Shown here piece after piece: positions 32,545 to 36,493 of a DNA stretch of 36,493 nucleotides. The position numbers and the translations under genes were made by a program. The notes below the pieces were generated by a model, which saw only the letters and a list, made by a program, of their open reading frames with translations, was not told the DNA's origin and searched no databases. Each line of letters begins with the position of its first letter. Within the stretch, counting starts at the first letter, position 1. This DNA comes from Anaerolineae bacterium (GTDB lineage Bacteria > Chloroflexota > Anaerolineae > Promineifilales > Promineifilaceae), in the NCBI GenBank assembly GCA_024762395.1, contig JANTHP010000004.1, positions 1 to 36,493 on the forward strand, in the 5' to 3' direction.

Positions 32545-32586
32545 AAAACGTAAAGCGCCAATGTCTGCATTGGCGCTTTACGTTTT
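32545..32586 (-). terminator. Strong hairpin between katG and arsR
   Basis: Perfect 19-base arms (AAAACGTAAAGCGCCAATG and its complement) with a TCTG loop. A and T ends allow termination in either direction; on the minus strand it would end the katG transcript before arsR. Confidence 0.85.
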
Positions 32587-32644
32587 AATCTTTCAACATG
32601 TGTAACTAGTACAGCATGGCGTAAATACGCAGACAGTTTCGTAG

Positions 32645-32687
32645 AACGATTTGGCAAATCGTTCAGGCGCAATTTGCCAAATTGCGC
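32645..32687. repeat. Two adjacent palindromes: AACGATTT (copy 2) and GCGCAATTT
   Basis: The first (32645-32663) is identical to 11285-11303. The second has 9-base arms GCGCAATTT (32667-32675) and AAATTGCGC (32679-32687) with loop GCC. Confidence 0.8.
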
Positions 32688-32718
32688 TACGGAATACTTG
32701 TGCCAGACTATACTAGGA

Positions 32719-32776
32719 TGTCATACCCGCGAAGGCGGATATCCATTGGTGGATTCCTGCCTTCGCAGGAATGACA
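32719..32776. repeat. TGTCAT-CCGCG inverted repeat element, copy 2
   Basis: The left arm TGTCATACCCGCGAAGG and right arm CCTTCGCAGGAATGACA form a hairpin. It is related to 11438-11495, and in both places a GATTTGGCAAATC palindrome lies upstream. In 32588-32803 I see only these repeats. Confidence 0.8.
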
Positions 32777-32803
32777 GCGTCAGGAGTTACCAACACGCGA
32801 GGA

Positions 32804-35170
<2,367 letters not shown>

Positions 35171-35210
35171 TCAACTAATGATTGTTTACTCATAATTTTC
35201 TGGAGGCGTC

Positions 35211-36493
35211 ATGTCAAAATTCGTTGCTGCGATTGACCAGGGAACAACCAGCACCCGCTGTATGATTTTCAACCATTCTGGCGAGCCGATGGGTAGTTAC
35301 CAATTAGAACATGAGCAAATTTTTCCCCAACCGGGCTGGGTGGAACATGATCCGCTGGAAATTTGGGCGCGGACGCAGGATGTGGCGAAGGGAGCGATGG
35401 CGCAAGCAAACGTCTCTGCCAGCGACATCGCTGCCATCGGCATTACCAACCAACGGGAAACGACGGTGGTGTGGAACAAACAGACCGGCCAACCCTACCA
35501 CAACGCCATCGTCTGGCAGGACACCCGCACCGACAAAATCTGCCACCAACTGGCCCAAAACGGCGGCCAAGACCGCTTCCGTCCCCAAACTGGCCTACCG
35601 CTGGCCACCTACTTCTCCGGCCCCAAAATCAAGTGGCTGCTGGACAACGTAGACGGCCTGCGCGACGCTGCCGAACGGGGCGACGCCCTCTTCGGTAACA
35701 TGGACACCTGGCTCATCTGGAATTTGACAGGCGAGCATGTGACCGACGTGACCAATGCTGGCCGCACGATGCTGATGAATCTGGAAACGCTGGCCTGGGA
35801 CGACGAGATTTTAGCTGCGATGGACATTCCCAAAGCGATGCTGCCCAAAATTGCGTCGTCGTCGGAGGTGTACGGCCGTACCAAAGCCGACGGCCCCTTC
35901 AACGGCATCATCCCCGTCAGCGGCGATTTAGGCGACCAGCACGCCGCCACCGTCGGCCAAGCCTGCTTCAGCCCCGGCGAGGCCAAAAACACCTACGGCA
36001 CCGGCTGTTTCATGCTCATGAACACCGGCCATCAGATTGTGCCGTCTAAAAGCGGGCTGCTGACGACGTTGTGCTATAAGTTTGGCGATCAGGACGCCGT
36101 CTACGCCCTCGAAGGTTCCATCGCCGTCACCGGTTCGCTGGTGCAATGGCTGCGCGACAATCTGGGACTCATCAAATCTGCCCCTGAAGTCGAGGAACTG
36201 GCAAAAACCGTTGAAGATAACGGCGGCATCTACTTCGTCCCCGCCTTTTCCGGCCTGTTCGCCCCCTACTGGCGTTCCGATGCACGGGGCGCGATTGTGG
36301 GGATGACCCGTTATGTCAATCGCGGCCACTTCGCCCGCGCCACGCTGGAAGCCACCGCCTACCAGACCCGCGAGGTGCTGGAAGCGATGAAAGCCGACTC
36401 TGGTGTCGAGCTAACTGCGCTCAAAGTAGATGGCGGGATGGTGCACAACGAACTGCTCATGCAGTTCCAGGCCGATGTGTTGGGCGTCCCCGT
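35211..36493 (+). CDS. glpK: Glycerol kinase, 3' end beyond the window
   Basis: 427 codons are present from the ATG at 35211 (TGGAGG five bases upstream); about 70 more are expected from the usual 500-residue length. FGGY-family kinase that phosphorylates glycerol to glycerol-3-phosphate with [18 protein letters not shown] is the first phosphate-binding motif, [11 protein letters not shown] and VWQDTRT line the glycerol site, [15 protein letters not shown] and [15 protein letters not shown] are the FGGY/actin-like signatures, and [17 protein letters not shown] follows. The frame is open to the last base. No glpF or glpD is visible. Confidence 0.95.
   Translation, partial: MSKFVAAIDQGTTSTRCMIFNHSGEPMGSYQLEHEQIFPQPGWVEHDPLEIWARTQDVAKGAMAQANVSASDIAAIGITNQRETTVVWNKQTGQPYHNAIVWQDTRTDKICHQLAQNGGQDRFRPQTGLPLATYFSGPKIKWLLDNVDGLRDAAERGDALFGNMDTWLIWNLTGEHVTDVTNAGRTMLMNLETLAWDDEILAAMDIPKAMLPKIASSSEVYGRTKADGPFNGIIPVSGDLGDQHAATVGQACFSPGEAKNTYGTGCFMLMNTGHQIVPSKSGLLTTLCYKFGDQDAVYALEGSIAVTGSLVQWLRDNLGLIKSAPEVEELAKTVEDNGGIYFVPAFSGLFAPYWRSDARGAIVGMTRYVNRGHFARATLEATAYQTREVLEAMKADSGVELTALKVDGGMVHNELLMQFQADVLGVP

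Overview
The window is about 36.5 kb of a moderately GC-rich bacterial chromosome with many short, mostly self-contained transcription units on both strands. No rRNA, tRNA, prophage, complete insertion sequence or CRISPR array was seen. The gene families fit a free-living member of the Chloroflexota (Anaerolineae-like). They include solute-binding proteins fused to OmpA or vWA domains, a tungsten-type aldehyde:ferredoxin oxidoreductase beside a MoaD-like protein, and a Cox15-type heme A synthase. This assignment is an inference from style and gene content, not a marker-gene result.

Layout. (1) 141-635: a SixA-like phosphohistidine phosphatase. (2) 725-5722: a phospho-signalling cluster in two transcription units. 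PP2C phosphatase plus an unusual protein kinase form one unit; an isochorismatase-like hydrolase plus a vWA protein form the other. A small membrane protein with its own promoter and terminator lies between them. Both units start from near-identical promoters (725-783 and 3788-3843), each with two AGTGT-N7-ACACT operators, so one regulator probably controls both. (3) 5782-6813: heme A synthase, then a 620-base gap full of inverted repeats. (4) 7464-11284: hybrid histidine kinase, PLP decarboxylase, methyltransferase. (5) 11523-14868: two solute-binding proteins, one fused to OmpA and one to vWA. (6) 15127-16316: histidine kinase and response regulator pair. (7) 16371-18174: TlyA and an NAD-dependent sugar epimerase/reductase. 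(8) 18404-21559: nucleotidyltransferase, glycoside hydrolase and amino-acid-binding lipoprotein, tightly packed. (9) 21712-24189: a surface nuclease bracketed by palindromes. (10) 24460-25602: a three-part protein ending in what looks like a dead Y1-transposase domain. (11) 25650-30545: MFS exporter, SDR, MoaD-like pair, aldehyde:ferredoxin oxidoreductase. (12) 30949-32501: arsenic operon (arsR, acr3) with two matching operators. (13) 32804-35002: katG; 35211 to the end: glpK, cut by the window edge.

Two genome-wide habits stand out. The palindromic octamer ACGGCCGT occurs about 67 times by hand count, roughly 60-100 times more than expected by chance, like HIP1 in cyanobacteria. Intergenic regions also carry short arrays of 7-base (sometimes 8-base) units, often in inverted pairs. 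These arrays reach into genes: they supply stop codons, interdomain linkers, a loop inside the kinase active site and the N-terminal leaders of two exported proteins.

The best candidate for an undescribed system is the 725-5722 cluster (phosphatase, kinase, vWA and amide-hydrolase-like enzyme under one operator type). The solute-binding/vWA and solute-binding/OmpA pair at 11523-14868 may be a related envelope-sensing module, but that link is speculative.
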